From Sipunculus nudus (Eukaryota; Annelida; Sipuncula; Golfingiida; Sipunculidae), in contig JAPPUL010000068.1 in the NCBI GenBank assembly GCA_026874595.1, positions 509,001-573,000 on the forward strand: DNA of 64,000 nucleotides. Direction: 5' to 3'. Shown here one piece after another: positions 63,509-64,000 of the stretch. The notes beneath the pieces were generated by a model. It was not told the DNA's origin. It worked only from the letters and a program-made list of their open reading frames with translations, and made no database searches. The translations under genes were made by a program, and so were the position numbers. Positions within the stretch are counted from its first letter, which is position 1. The number at the start of each line of letters is the position of its first letter.

Positions 63509-64000
63509 GTGAAAAGAAAAATACACTTCATTCGTAGAGTATCTTATAGTGTTCTTGGCTTAATAGTTTTGCTATTCCTTTTTATTGTTTATCTTGGAGC
63601 TTTTCAAACTGTTTCTTTTATTGAAAAGGATATTGGTCCATACACTCTTATCTTCAATCGCAATAAAGGCAATTACGACAAAACCGGCACCATTATAGAA
63701 GAAGTTGGCAAACAAATTAAAAAGAAGTATAATATCGAATGTATGGTTGGTTTTGGCATCTTTTATGATAACCCTAAGCAAGTAAAGGTCGAAGATTTAC
63801 GAAGTGATACAGGATGCATAATTCAAGAAGATGATCTTAATAAGATTAAGGATAATATAGATATTAATAACTTCAAACGTCGTAAATTCTTAGTCGCTAA
63901 GTTCCCTTACAAAAATAAATTCTCTATCCTAGTCGGCATGATTAAAGTATATCCCCTTGTTCAAGACAAAATTGAAACCGATAACTTTAAAATAGAGTAT
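63509..64000 (+). CDS. Membrane-anchored GyrI-like domain protein, cut by the window end
   Basis: Open frame of 164 codons with no stop before the window ends. GTG start eight bases after GGAG. Residues ~13-32 form one membrane helix after a basic start (MKRKIHFIRR). The rest resembles a GyrI-like small-molecule-binding domain: YTLIFNRNKGNYDKTG, VGFGIFYDNPKQVKVEDLRSDTGCII. Such membrane-tethered forms occur in several phyla. Ligand unknown. Confidence 0.75.
   Translation, partial: MKRKIHFIRRVSYSVLGLIVLLFLFIVYLGAFQTVSFIEKDIGPYTLIFNRNKGNYDKTGTIIEEVGKQIKKKYNIECMVGFGIFYDNPKQVKVEDLRSDTGCIIQEDDLNKIKDNIDINNFKRRKFLVAKFPYKNKFSILVGMIKVYPLVQDKIETDNFKIEY

Overview
The window is AT-rich DNA (roughly one third G+C by eye) from a Gram-negative-type bacterium. 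The lineage is not fixed by anything here. Several predicted lipoproteins with relaxed lipoboxes ending in SC, a Jag_N-FapA protein, RNase Y, a PilZ protein, an oxygen-labile class I fumarase and many secreted GLUG-repeat proteins would fit an anaerobic spirochaete or relative; this is an inference. The order rsmG-parA-parB (53991 to 51475, minus strand) suggests the replication origin may not be far away. No ribosomal RNA, phage, transposase or CRISPR array was seen. One tRNA, Asn(GTT), lies at 56723-56798.

Layout. (1) 1-6245: aspS, two-subunit fumarase, a site-2 protease and hemL. (2) 6799-13832: a seven-gene plus-strand operon that reads as a complete 3-sulfolactate catabolic module: SuyA/SuyB sulfo-lyase, a tripartite tricarboxylate-type transporter (TctC, TctA, TctB) and two stereospecific dehydrogenases like SlcC and ComC. 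Together they would import sulfolactate, interconvert its enantiomers through sulfopyruvate, and split (R)-sulfolactate into pyruvate and sulfite. A 477-bp array of heptad-coding repeats lies inside the operon. (3) 14077-22142: four GLUG-repeat lipoprotein genes; the first two share a duplicated upstream region. (4) 22429-33716: LysR regulator, PilZ protein, an McrB-N/PDDEXK protein coupled to glmS, trpS, glgC, a small ParB-like protein, an unusual ATP-grasp/FMN-dehydrogenase fusion and gatA. (5) 33805-42469: rny, then a minus-strand set of secreted protein, ECF-like sigma factor, small acidic protein and TPR-CHAT protease, preceded by a threefold 222-bp repeat and an HD-ACT protein. (6) 42773-51468: FKBP lipoprotein, biotin carrier, HU, acetyltransferase-like protein, two small secreted beta-rich proteins (the second with tandemly repeated 3' ends), class I aldolase and FapA. 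(7) 51475-64000: parB, parA, rsmG, maeB, tRNA-Asn, a secreted protein, modABC, a CDGSH protein, an unknown protein, a DUF2141 protein, acylphosphatase and a partial GyrI-like protein.

Metabolic connections: pyruvate from sulfolactate could meet malic enzyme (MaeB) and fumarase, and GlgC and aldolase point to glycogen and sugar metabolism. No sulfite reductase or sulfite exporter lies in the window.

Two things stand out. First is the sigma factor/small protein/TPR-CHAT operon, whose parts recall the protease-sigma circuit of type III-E CRISPR systems but without any Cas gene. Second is the number of short tandem arrays (units of 7 to 290 bp) at gene ends, several of which copy the neighbouring gene terminus.
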